DNA from: Bacteroidales bacterium
GTDB lineage: Bacteria > Bacteroidota > Bacteroidia > Bacteroidales > UBA7960
Direction of reading: 5' to 3'
Assembly (NCBI GenBank): GCA_003555385.1
Contig: PWHO01000211.1
Coordinates: 1-13,571, forward strand
DNA: 13,571 nucleotides
The position numbers were made by a program, and so were the translations under genes. This document shows positions 6,313 through 12,898 of the stretch, one piece after another. The stretch's first letter is position 1. Each line of letters begins with the position of its first letter. Under the pieces are notes generated by a model that saw only the letters and a list, made by a program, of their open reading frames with translations, was not told the origin of the DNA and searched no databases.

Positions 6313-6344
6313 CAAATGTAATTACAATTTAAAGAAAACAAAAA
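6313..6344 (-). promoter_or_regulatory. Bacteroidota-type promoter of the his leader
   Basis: On the minus strand TTTTTG (6344-6339) is followed after 18 bp by TACATTTG (6320-6313). This matches the Bacteroides primary sigma factor consensus, TTTG at -33 and TAnnTTTG at -7, at every defined base. Transcription would begin near 6305-6308, about 13-16 bp before the leader 1 ATG. The surrounding DNA is AT-rich. The promoter lies downstream of the aroC stop (6456), so the his operon has its own start even if some transcription arrives from aroC. Confidence 0.8.
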
Positions 6345-6455
6345 TTTTTATTTATTGTTCATGCGAGAATGTTTATTTAAGCATGTCGTTTATTTAAGTG
6401 TGTCATTTTTTGAATTCGGTCTTCAAAGAAGATACTTCGTTGCATCTGCGATTAT
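6345..6455. other. aroC-his spacer with no clear terminator
   Basis: This is AT-rich DNA between the aroC stop and the his promoter. The only hairpin seen is ATCTTC-TTT-GAAGAC (minus strand, about 6423-6437), weak and without a T run. Nothing here convincingly ends the aromatic transcript, so limited readthrough into the his leader is possible. Confidence 0.5.
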
Positions 6456-7439
6456 TTATATGCATCCGGCTTTTGCCATCAGGCTGAAGTCTGCCAGGGC
6501 CACGGCCGTGATGGCTTCAATGACTACAGGTGCCCGCAGGGCGATACACGCATCATGACGACCTTTGACCTCCAGGATATCCTCCTTGTTGGTTTTCATG
6601 TTCAGTGTTTTTTGCGGCTTCCCGATGCTGGAGGCGGGCTTGATGGCAATACGGAAAACCAGCTCATTGCCGTTGGTCAGCCCGCCGGTAATCCCTCCTG
6701 CATTATTGGTTGATGTTTTGCCGGATTTGCTGGTGATGGGGTCATTGTGCTCGCTGCCCTTCATGCCTGCGGCAGCAAAACCCGAACCGAATTCGATCCC
6801 TTTGACCGCTGGCACAGCGAAGGCCAGGTGGCTGATGACCGATTCCACCGAGTCAAAAAACGGCTCACCCCAACCCAGCGGAATATGTTGTGCCCGGCAT
6901 TCGATCAAACCGCCAATGCTGTCTCCTTCTTCCAGTGCTTCACTGACTGCCGGTTCAATATCCGGTCTTCCGCCTGCTTCAATGAGTTTTGCAGACAGTG
7001 TTATCCCGGTCAGTAACTTCTTTGCCACCACGCCGGCTGCCACCAGCGCCAGGGTAAGTCTTCCTGAAAAATGCCCGCCGCCCCGGGGGTCATTGAACCC
7101 GAGGAAACGCTTATTTGCCACCAGGTCTGCATGCCCCGGCCGGGGTTTGTCGGCAAGGTGGCTGTAGTCGGCTGAACGTACATTTTTATTGGCAAAAACG
7201 ATGGTCAGTGGTGCACCCGTGGTATATCCGTTAAATATTCCGGATATGATTTCCGGCTTGTCTTCTTCTTTTCGCGGAGTGGTGCCTTTGGCAACGGGTT
7301 TGCGGCGACCAAGGTCTTCCCCGAAGTCATCTGCCGACAAGGAAATACCCGGAGGGCACCCGTCAATTGTTATGCCAATGGAGGGTCCGTGAGATTCTCC
7401 AAACAGATGTGTCCTGAATAGGCGGCCGAAGCTGTTCAT
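6456..7439 (-). CDS. aroC: Chorismate synthase AroC
   Basis: This enzyme uses reduced FMN to convert EPSP to chorismate, the end of the shikimate pathway. The ATG at 7439 is preferred, giving 327 residues that start MNSFGRLFRTHLFGESHGPSIGI. An upstream in-frame ATG (7484) would only add MHIAVFLYTCKNHTI, which is not family-like. Signatures are GESHGPSIGI near the N-terminus, KPRPGHAD, DPRGGGHFSGRLTLALVAAG, the late SSIGKPQKTLNM and GRHDACIALRAPVVIEA. The GHFSGRLT version of the usual R-x-S-A-R-E-T motif and the short length resemble a shorter AroC subgroup I associate with Firmicutes, not the roughly 355-residue form of many Bacteroides. It is last in the aromatic cluster, after a repeat-bearing 165-bp spacer. 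Confidence 0.95.
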   Translation of the reverse strand: MNSFGRLFRTHLFGESHGPSIGITIDGCPPGISLSADDFGEDLGRRKPVAKGTTPRKEEDKPEIISGIFNGYTTGAPLTIVFANKNVRSADYSHLADKPRPGHADLVANKRFLGFNDPRGGGHFSGRLTLALVAAGVVAKKLLTGITLSAKLIEAGGRPDIEPAVSEALEEGDSIGGLIECRAQHIPLGWGEPFFDSVESVISHLAFAVPAVKGIEFGSGFAAAGMKGSEHNDPITSKSGKTSTNNAGGITGGLTNGNELVFRIAIKPASSIGKPQKTLNMKTNKEDILEVKGRHDACIALRAPVVIEAITAVALADFSLMAKAGCI

Positions 7440-7472
7440 AATAGTGTGATTTTTGCAAGTGTATAAAAAAAC

Positions 7473-7592
7473 CGCTATGTGCACGATCGCCAGGTGCCCT
7501 GCCTCCTGGCTTGTTCATCGCTATGTGCACGATCGCCAGGTGCCCTGCCTCCTGGCTTGTTTATCGCTATGTGCACGATCGCCAGGCGCCCT
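7473..7592. repeat. 46-bp tandem repeat, about 2.6 copies, between aroA and aroC
   Basis: Units begin CGCTATGTGCACGATCGCCA at 7473, 7519 and 7565, an exact 46-bp period. Copies 1 and 2 differ only near their 3' junction (TTCAT versus TTTAT). Copy 3 diverges after about 28 bp, becoming CCAGGCGCCCTGG. Each unit has a palindromic GTGCAC, a CGATCG core and an inverted pair GCCAGG...CCTGGC. On the minus strand the array is followed by GCGGTTTTTTTATA just before aroC. It is non-coding. Function is unknown; it could be an RNA-processing or partial-termination structure, or simply an unstable tandem repeat. Confidence 0.88.
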
Positions 7593-7604
7593 GGTTTTTG
7601 GGCT

Positions 7605-8843
7605 CTATGTAATGTTCGCAAGGTCATTAAAAAATCCGGGGTAAGATTTATTCACCGCTTCTGCCCCTTCAATGTGTACCGGTCCTGTGGCGTTCAATGC
7701 GGTTACCGCGGCGGCCATGGCGATGCGGTGATCGCCGTGTGACTCAACGGTGGCTGCCTGAGGCTTCCCGCCTTCCACCAGCATGGTGTCCTGTTCAAGG
7801 CGAATAAAGATGCCCATTTTGGAGAAAATATCCATCAATGTGGCGGCCCTGTCACTTTCCTTTGCCCGCAGCCTGCTGACTCCGCTGATCCTGCTTGTGC
7901 CATGGCAATGTGCCGCCAGGGCGGCCAGGGGTGGGAAAAGATCCGGGCAATCAGTGGCGTCAAAAGAAAAAGCGTTCAGTTTATTATTTTCCACGCGGAT
8001 CCCTTCGCCTGTGACATTGACCATGGCGCCCGAAGCCTTTAATGCATCGAGGATTCTTTTATCGCCCTGAAAAGAGCCGGGGTTTAAATTGTTTACAACA
8101 ACCTTTCCGGCAATGGCTCCTGCAACCAGCAGGAAGGCTGCTCCGCTCCAGTCACCTTCGACGGTAAACCGGCAGGCCTTGTAAAACTGGCCGGGGGGAA
8201 TGGTGAAGCGTTGGTGGTCTTCGTTGATTGTTTCAACCCCGAAGGCTTTCATCACATCCATGGTGAGGTCGATGTAGGGCTTGCTTTTTAACTGGCTGAC
8301 ATGGAGGGTGAGTTCTTTTTTTGCATATGGAGCGGCGATGAGGATTCCGGTGAGCACCTGTGAGCTCAGGGAGCCGTCGATGCTTACCTTGCCGCCCTTA
8401 ATGGGTCCACGGATATACAGGGGCAGTTTTCCGGCAGTGGTTTTGCAGTGAACGCCCAATGCCTGTAATGATGCTGCCACTACTTCCATAGGGCGCTTTA
8501 GCAGGCTCCCCTGCCCGGTCATTTGTACTTCTTCAGAAAAGATGGATGCAATTCCTGCAAACATCCGGATACTCAACCCTGATTCCCGGCAATGCAATGG
8601 TACTGCCGGCGGGGGAATCCCTCCCTTAATGTGCAGGTTTCCAGACTTTTGCTCAACAGACGCCCCCAATGTGCGACATATTTCCGCGGCAGCCATTACA
8701 TCATCAGCTTCCCCGGGTCTGGTGATCACTGAAGTTCCTGCCGCAAGGCCGGCAATGGCAATGGCCCGTTGTGCAGCGCTTTTGGAAGGGGGAGCCTGAA
8801 TGTGTCCGTCAACCTCCGAAGGCAAGCTCTTGTTCTTCATCAA
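7605..8843 (-). CDS. aroA: 3-phosphoshikimate 1-carboxyvinyltransferase (EPSP synthase) AroA
   Basis: This 412-residue enzyme transfers enolpyruvyl from PEP to shikimate 3-phosphate. Motifs are APPSKSAAQRA (residues 17-27, PEP/S3P-binding Lys and Arg), CRESGLSIRMF around residues 84-94 (in place of the common NAGT-x-x-R), SSQVLTGILIAAPYA, the late RAKESDRAATLMD and DHRIAMAAAVTAL. Length is a little below the usual 425-430. The start overlaps the 3' end of aroE by about 35 bp; initiation at the second Met (8840) is equally possible. The degree of overlap suggests translational coupling with aroE. The EPSP produced is the substrate of AroC, encoded next. Confidence 0.96.
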   Translation of the reverse strand: MMKNKSLPSEVDGHIQAPPSKSAAQRAIAIAGLAAGTSVITRPGEADDVMAAAEICRTLGASVEQKSGNLHIKGGIPPPAVPLHCRESGLSIRMFAGIASIFSEEVQMTGQGSLLKRPMEVVAASLQALGVHCKTTAGKLPLYIRGPIKGGKVSIDGSLSSQVLTGILIAAPYAKKELTLHVSQLKSKPYIDLTMDVMKAFGVETINEDHQRFTIPPGQFYKACRFTVEGDWSGAAFLLVAGAIAGKVVVNNLNPGSFQGDKRILDALKASGAMVNVTGEGIRVENNKLNAFSFDATDCPDLFPPLAALAAHCHGTSRISGVSRLRAKESDRAATLMDIFSKMGIFIRLEQDTMLVEGGKPQAATVESHGDHRIAMAAAVTALNATGPVHIEGAEAVNKSYPGFFNDLANIT

Positions 8844-9735
8844 TCAGTCGGTTTATGGTTGTTTCGTCCAGTCCGAACCCGGAAATGACCAGATCGTGGG
8901 CGCTGTAGTGAAAGTGGTTGAGGCTTGACCGGGTCAGCACAAAAACCTGCAGTTTGTCCCTGTCAGGTTTTTCGGCCAGCTTTTGTGCCAGGATAGCAGG
9001 TTCTGGTCGTTCCCCGATATAAAAAGCGGCTGCTTCTGCCCCCTGGTGGATAAGCCATTTCTCTCCGCCGATTACGGGAATCCCTTTCCTTTTGGTAAAT
9101 GCGGTTACGGCCGACGGCTTGTATATGGCATCCAGCAATATTTCGTACTCGAGGGAGTCCATAAAGGAAGGAATCGCCTCAGGCAGAAGCGCAGACACCA
9201 CGGCGTCGAAATGACGGGATTCTCCGGGTTCTTCCCACGGAATTGTTTCACAATCAAATGCAGCTGCCAATTTTTCGGCTTTTGCAAACGTCCGGTTGCT
9301 GATTGTAACTTTTGCCCCGGCATGTGCCAGGCCATAGATGGCTGCCTTTGCCGCACCTCCTGCTCCGAGTACCAGTACTTTCAGCCCGTTCAGGGAAACC
9401 CCTGCTTCCTGGAGGGCACCGGTTACGCCCACATGGTCTGTGTTGTCTCCCTCAATATATCCGTTTTGTTGCCGGATGCAGTTAACAGCACCAATTTCCA
9501 CGGCTGCAGGATGTGCTTTGTCGATCAGGGGGAGTAAATCTTCCTTGAAGGGGGAGGTGATGCTGGCGCCCTTTATGTTCAGGCTCCGGACAATGTCTGC
9601 CAGGTCTTCTGCTGATTGCGGACGGATCCTTGTATAGCAGGTGTTTCGGCGTTTCTCCAGCAGCGGGCTGAATAGTTGCGGACTTTTGCTGTGCAATACG
9701 GGGCTTCCGAAAACGGCGTAGAATTTATTTGTCAT
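8809..9735 (-). CDS. aroE: Shikimate dehydrogenase AroE with C-terminal extension
   Basis: This NADPH-dependent enzyme reduces 3-dehydroshikimate to shikimate. The N-terminal substrate domain shows LHSKSPQLF (residues 14-22), SPFKED (61-66) with catalytic Lys64, and DNTDHVG (97-103) with Asp100. The Rossmann domain has VLGAGGAAKAAIYGL (122-136) and NRT (147-149). The closing family motif LIHQGAEAAAFYIGERP ends at about 244. AroE is normally about 250-280 residues; here the frame continues to 308, adding a 50-residue tail (about 258-308, LQVFVLTRSSLNHFHYSAHD...) that I do not recognise. The tail's coding sequence overlaps the aroA start. No dehydroquinase domain is fused. Upstream is a 119-bp spacer before aroB in which I see no clear signal. 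Confidence 0.95.
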   Translation of the reverse strand: MTNKFYAVFGSPVLHSKSPQLFSPLLEKRRNTCYTRIRPQSAEDLADIVRSLNIKGASITSPFKEDLLPLIDKAHPAAVEIGAVNCIRQQNGYIEGDNTDHVGVTGALQEAGVSLNGLKVLVLGAGGAAKAAIYGLAHAGAKVTISNRTFAKAEKLAAAFDCETIPWEEPGESRHFDAVVSALLPEAIPSFMDSLEYEILLDAIYKPSAVTAFTKRKGIPVIGGEKWLIHQGAEAAAFYIGERPEPAILAQKLAEKPDRDKLQVFVLTRSSLNHFHYSAHDLVISGFGLDETTINRLIDEEQELAFGG

Positions 9736-9854
9736 TACTTTTGAGGCCGGGTAACGGGCACCCGGTTCATTTTTAGTGAATACTTTAATTATTCAGGAGG
9801 CCAGGCTGCATCCGGTCAACGCATCCTGCTTTGGCCAAAAGAACAAGCCTTACT

Positions 9855-10880
9855 CTAAAGCAGCTTGACAAAAGCTTTCAGCTCCTGGATGGGGATAGGC
9901 TCCACAACCACATCTCCTATACCGTCCATTAACACAAAATGGATGTGATCGGTTTCCTTTTTCTTGTCCTTCAATAACGCCTTAAATATGGTTTTCGGGC
10001 CGGTTTCCGATTTCACTGGCAACCCGAGCTTCATCAGCAGGCTGACAATCTCTGCGCGCTCTGCAGTACTTAATTTCCCCCTGTGCTCAGACAGTTTTGC
10101 CGCGAAGACAAGTCCGATGCTTATTGCCTGACCATGGGGAATACGGTCGGTTTTTTCCACGGCATGCCCCCAGGTATGCCCCAGGTTTAGTTTTCTGCGT
10201 TCTCCCTGTTCTACTTCATCCCTGTTGACAATCTCAATCTTGGTTTTGACAGAACGGTTCACCAGTTTATACACCAGCTCTTCTTCCAGTTTAAGCAATG
10301 ATTCTCCATGATCCTTCAGGGTTTTAAACATTTGGCGGTCAGAGATCAGGCTGTGTTTGACCGCTTCAGCCAGCCCGTGTTTGATTTCCTCTTCCGGAAG
10401 GCTGTTGAGCATTTTGGTGTCGCACATGACAAAAGCCGGCTGCCTGATCGTGCCCATGATATTTTTGTATCCGTTCAGGTTTACCCCGTTTTTCCCCCCG
10501 ATAGCGGCATCTATCTGGGCCATCAGCGAAGTGGCGACAAAGCCGAACTCCACCCCCCGCAAAAAGATTGACCCCACAAAACCTGTCATGTCACAGACTA
10601 CGCCACCACCTACGCCAAGAATAAATGCGTCACGTCCGGCCCCTTTATCCATGAGCCATTTGCAGATCTTAGCGGCGTTATTGATCGTTTTGTTGCCCTC
10701 CCCGGGCTCCATCACATAAACCGGGTAGCTTGGGATATGCCTGCAGTACAGACGATGTAGGTTTTTGTCGGTAATGATGAAAACGTTCTGGCCGGGTATA
10801 TGCTCCCTTAATAATTTCAGTGGTTCACCCACCAGAATGCGGCTGTTTCTGTAGATTCCTTTGACAAATAAAGTTTCCAT
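9855..10880 (-). CDS. aroB: 3-dehydroquinate synthase AroB
   Basis: This 341-residue NAD- and metal-dependent enzyme cyclises DAHP to 3-dehydroquinate. It shows PGEGNKTINNA near residue 60, the NAD-binding run LGVGGGVVCDMTGFVGSIFLRGVEF (about 89-113), TSLMAQIDAAIGGKNGVN (about 117-134) with the conserved Lys, GLAEAVKHSLI with a metal-ligand Glu, and LNLGHTWGHAVEK with metal-ligand His residues. Length is typical (about 340-360). The gene follows the DAHP synthase by 16 bp, so substrate-producing and substrate-using enzymes are co-expressed. Confidence 0.97.
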   Translation of the reverse strand: METLFVKGIYRNSRILVGEPLKLLREHIPGQNVFIITDKNLHRLYCRHIPSYPVYVMEPGEGNKTINNAAKICKWLMDKGAGRDAFILGVGGGVVCDMTGFVGSIFLRGVEFGFVATSLMAQIDAAIGGKNGVNLNGYKNIMGTIRQPAFVMCDTKMLNSLPEEEIKHGLAEAVKHSLISDRQMFKTLKDHGESLLKLEEELVYKLVNRSVKTKIEIVNRDEVEQGERRKLNLGHTWGHAVEKTDRIPHGQAISIGLVFAAKLSEHRGKLSTAERAEIVSLLMKLGLPVKSETGPKTIFKALLKDKKKETDHIHFVLMDGIGDVVVEPIPIQELKAFVKLL

Positions 10881-10896
10881 ATGAAGGTGTTTTATC

Positions 10897-11697
10897 TCAA
10901 AGATAGGATGAATTTCTGAATTTTCCTGCCATAAGTCTTTCGAAAGCTTCAGGAGTCAGTTGCTGACCGGCATCACTTAAAGCTTCTGACGGGTCGTTGT
11001 GCACTTCAATCATCAGTCCGTCAAACCCCAAAAGCACTGAACGGCGGGCGATGTGCGGGACCAGTTCGCGATTTCCGGCAATATGACTGGGATCACAAAT
11101 GATGGGTAACGCGGGAATTTGCTTTTTTAACCACAAAGGGATCGCCCATTGAGGCATATTCCTGTATCGTGTTTTTCCATAACTTGAAAAGCCCCTGTGA
11201 ATGGCCATGATGTCCTTGATACCTGCATCGCTGATCCGCTCAATGGCACCCAGCCACAGGGCGGGATCCGGGTTAACCGGATTTTTAACGCAAACTGTGA
11301 CATTGGCTCCACGGAGTGCATTGGCGATTTCCTGCGTGGCGAAAGGGTTGGCCGTTGTTCTGGCTCCGATCCACAGGCAGTCAATTCCATACTTCAGTGC
11401 TTCATAAACGTGCGTGGTGGTGGCAACTTCTGTGGCCGTTTTCATGCCCGTTTCCTCCTTTACGCGCTGTAGCCAGGGGAGTCCGACATTGCCCACCCCT
11501 TCAAAATTTCCAGGGCGTGTCCGTGGTTTCCAGATGCCGGCCCTGAAGAAATCTGTTCTTTTATCTGCGGCCAGCTTACTTGCTGTCCGCAAAAGCTGAT
11601 CCTCGGATTCAGCACTGCAGGGCCCGGCGATGATCATTGGATGTGGCCTGGCAGCTGTCTGTTTCCGGGATTTTTTACTTTCTACCTGTGCTTCCAT
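10897..11697 (-). CDS. 3-deoxy-7-phosphoheptulonate (DAHP) synthase, single-domain KDO8PS-like type
   Basis: The 266-residue protein condenses PEP and erythrose 4-phosphate to DAHP, the entry step of aromatic synthesis. Motifs are IIAGPCSAES (22-31), FRAGIWKPRTRPGNFEG (about 50-66), WIGARTTANPFATQE, CVKNPVNPD and CDPSHIAGNR. They fit the type I-beta (KDO8PS-like) class. Bacteroidota homologues that I know of often carry a C-terminal chorismate mutase domain and run to about 350-360 residues. This one stops right after the barrel (EAFERLMAGKFRNSSYL) and has no N-terminal ferredoxin-like regulatory domain either. It therefore looks unregulated by allostery, which would put weight on the transcriptional leader upstream. 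It is 11 bp downstream of tyrA. Which aro symbol applies is a matter of convention, so none is given. Confidence 0.94.
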   Translation of the reverse strand: MEAQVESKKSRKQTAARPHPMIIAGPCSAESEDQLLRTASKLAADKRTDFFRAGIWKPRTRPGNFEGVGNVGLPWLQRVKEETGMKTATEVATTTHVYEALKYGIDCLWIGARTTANPFATQEIANALRGANVTVCVKNPVNPDPALWLGAIERISDAGIKDIMAIHRGFSSYGKTRYRNMPQWAIPLWLKKQIPALPIICDPSHIAGNRELVPHIARRSVLLGFDGLMIEVHNDPSEALSDAGQQLTPEAFERLMAGKFRNSSYL

Positions 11698-11708
11698 TGT
11701 GAAGGTTT

Positions 11709-12566
11709 TTATTTGATGATTGTCTGAATTTTATTGGCTTCTCTGATCATTTCAAGCACTTCATGGTTGTTCATGTCTGTCAGGTGGTGCTTGAAGATCT
11801 CTAGTTTGTCAATATATGATTGCAGCACCGCAATGATGTTCTGGTTGTTTTGCTCAAAAATTGGCCCCCACATTTCGCCGGAGCTCTTTGCCAGGCGGAC
11901 TGCAGAGGAAAATCCGCCCCCTGCAAGCCGTAAAATGTTTCTTTGGTCTTTTTCTTTTTCCTGCACACAAAGTGAAAGGGCAAAGGAGGCCAGATGAGAT
12001 ATATGGGATACATATGCAGCGCTTACATCGTGGGAATCTGCATCCATATATGTTATATGCATTTTGAGTGTGTGGAATAATTCTTCGGCGACCGCCAGGA
12101 CGGCAGGATCACTCTCCTCTTTTCCGCAAATGATTACACATTTATTGTCGAATAACCCGCTGAAGGCCGCTTCCGGCCCGGATTTTTCTGTGCCGGCCAT
12201 GGGATGTGCCGCTACATAAGCCTTCCTGTTGGGGTGAGTACTCACGCATGAAATGATCGCTGCTTTGGTTGAGCCTGTATCGGTAACCATTTTGCTTGTC
12301 CCTTCTGTCAGCGTGAGCACCTGTGGCAGCAGCTGACTGATCACACAAACAGGTGTACACAGTATGATGATATCGGCCTTCGAAACCGCTCTTTCCATGG
12401 GCAAGGCCTCATCGATGAGCCCCTGAATGAGGGCGGATTCCAGGTGGGCAGGGTTTGTGTCGGTTCCGATCACATGCCCGGAGAACCTCCTCTTTTTCAG
12501 GTCGATGGCCATTGATCCGCCGATCAGCCCCAATCCGATGATGCATATGGTTTTTGATTGATTCAT
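11709..12566 (-). CDS. tyrA: Prephenate dehydrogenase TyrA
   Basis: NAD-dependent oxidative decarboxylation of prephenate to 4-hydroxyphenylpyruvate, the tyrosine branch. The ATG at 12566 is chosen, giving 285 residues beginning MNQSKTICIIGLGLIGGS with the Rossmann motif at once. A longer frame from 12635 would add 23 residues translated through the terminator hairpin and its T tract, which is implausible. Later motifs are LCTPVCVI, TDTGSTKA, HPMAGTEKSGPEAAF and HDVSAAYVSHISHLASFALS, all characteristic of prephenate dehydrogenases. There is no ACT or chorismate mutase domain. It is the first structural gene of the aromatic cluster, directly behind the Tyr-rich attenuator. An arogenate preference cannot be excluded from sequence. 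Confidence 0.94.
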   Translation of the reverse strand: MNQSKTICIIGLGLIGGSMAIDLKKRRFSGHVIGTDTNPAHLESALIQGLIDEALPMERAVSKADIIILCTPVCVISQLLPQVLTLTEGTSKMVTDTGSTKAAIISCVSTHPNRKAYVAAHPMAGTEKSGPEAAFSGLFDNKCVIICGKEESDPAVLAVAEELFHTLKMHITYMDADSHDVSAAYVSHISHLASFALSLCVQEKEKDQRNILRLAGGGFSSAVRLAKSSGEMWGPIFEQNNQNIIAVLQSYIDKLEIFKHHLTDMNNHEVLEMIREANKIQTIIK

Positions 12567-12576
12567 TTTTCCAGAC

Positions 12577-12605
12577 AAAAAAAAAGCCCCGCTGTTGGCG
12601 GGGCT
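12577..12605 (-). terminator. Attenuator terminator in front of tyrA
   Basis: On the minus strand AGCCCCGC (12605-12598), loop CAACA and GCGGGGCT (12592-12585) make a perfect 8-bp stem that runs into nine T residues (12585-12577). It lies only 11 bp before the tyrA ATG and downstream of the Tyr-rich leader ORF. Leader bases GGGGCT (12652-12647), at the end of the leader ORF, are complementary to the left arm AGCCCC (12605-12600) and can form an antiterminator. Confidence 0.92.
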
Positions 12606-12644
12606 CCGGTTGAAATTATACATTATTTTCAGCACATAGTCGTA

Positions 12645-12716
12645 TCAGCCCCTTTTGTGTTTGACAAAAAAGTAATAATAATAGCTGATGTAATATGTGC
12701 AGGTATGAAGTGTCAT
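12645..12716 (-). CDS. Tyr/Phe-rich leader peptide of the aromatic operon
   Basis: The 23-codon ORF starts at ATG 12716-12714 and stops at TGA 12647-12645. Residues 8-17 read YYISYYYYFF, so six Tyr codons and two Phe codons fall within ten positions (12695-12666). The terminator before tyrA follows about 40 bp later. The last sense codons and first stop base carry GGGGCT, which can pair with the left arm of that terminator. A ribosome stalled for charged tRNA-Tyr (or Phe) would leave it free; one that terminates normally would cover it. The layout matches the His leaders in the same window, including a start codon close behind the putative promoter. Confidence 0.9.
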   Translation of the reverse strand: MTLHTCTYYISYYYYFFVKHKRG

Positions 12717-12734
12717 TGTTGCTGTATTGTTTTG

Positions 12735-12766
12735 CAATGGTAAGTACTATTTCTGACATAAACAAT
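12735..12766 (-). promoter_or_regulatory. Putative promoter of the aromatic leader
   Basis: On the minus strand TACCATTG (12742-12735) matches the Bacteroidota -7 element TAnnTTTG at all but one defined base. A weak -33 match, ATTG (12766-12763), lies 20 bp upstream. The leader ATG would be about 10-15 bp from the start of transcription, as for the his leader. Confidence 0.45.
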
Positions 12767-12835
12767 TAATCGCTGAAAAAAGATGTTTCTGCCCTATTCG
12801 CATGGCCAAATCCGGTGAGAATTCACAAAAAACAT

Positions 12836-12843
12836 TAATTTTG
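12836..12843 (+). promoter_or_regulatory. Possible -7 element for the divergent peptidase gene
   Basis: TAATTTTG matches TAnnTTTG exactly and lies 55 bp before the plus-strand start codon. I see no convincing TTTG at the expected -33 distance, so this is a tentative call. With the aromatic promoter it makes 12717-12898 a divergent intergenic region. Confidence 0.35.
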
Positions 12844-12898
12844 AAGCTCTTACATGGTCACGTAATTCACCAATATACTAATCAAAACACAACAAAAA

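Noticed and set aside
5912..6344. Metabolite riboswitch or T-box in the hisG leader
   Set aside because: The region is accounted for by two His-rich ORFs and two terminators. No T-box motif or known riboswitch core was seen.
7440..7484. Upstream start for aroC adding 15 residues
   Set aside because: The added residues do not resemble any chorismate synthase N-terminus, whereas MNSFGRLF at 7439 does.
7473..7592. CRISPR-like array
   Set aside because: The repeats are directly contiguous with no unique spacers, only about 2.6 copies, and no cas genes nearby.
12567..12635. Upstream start for tyrA adding 23 residues
   Set aside because: It would be translated through the terminator hairpin and T tract. 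The Rossmann motif begins immediately after the 12566 start.
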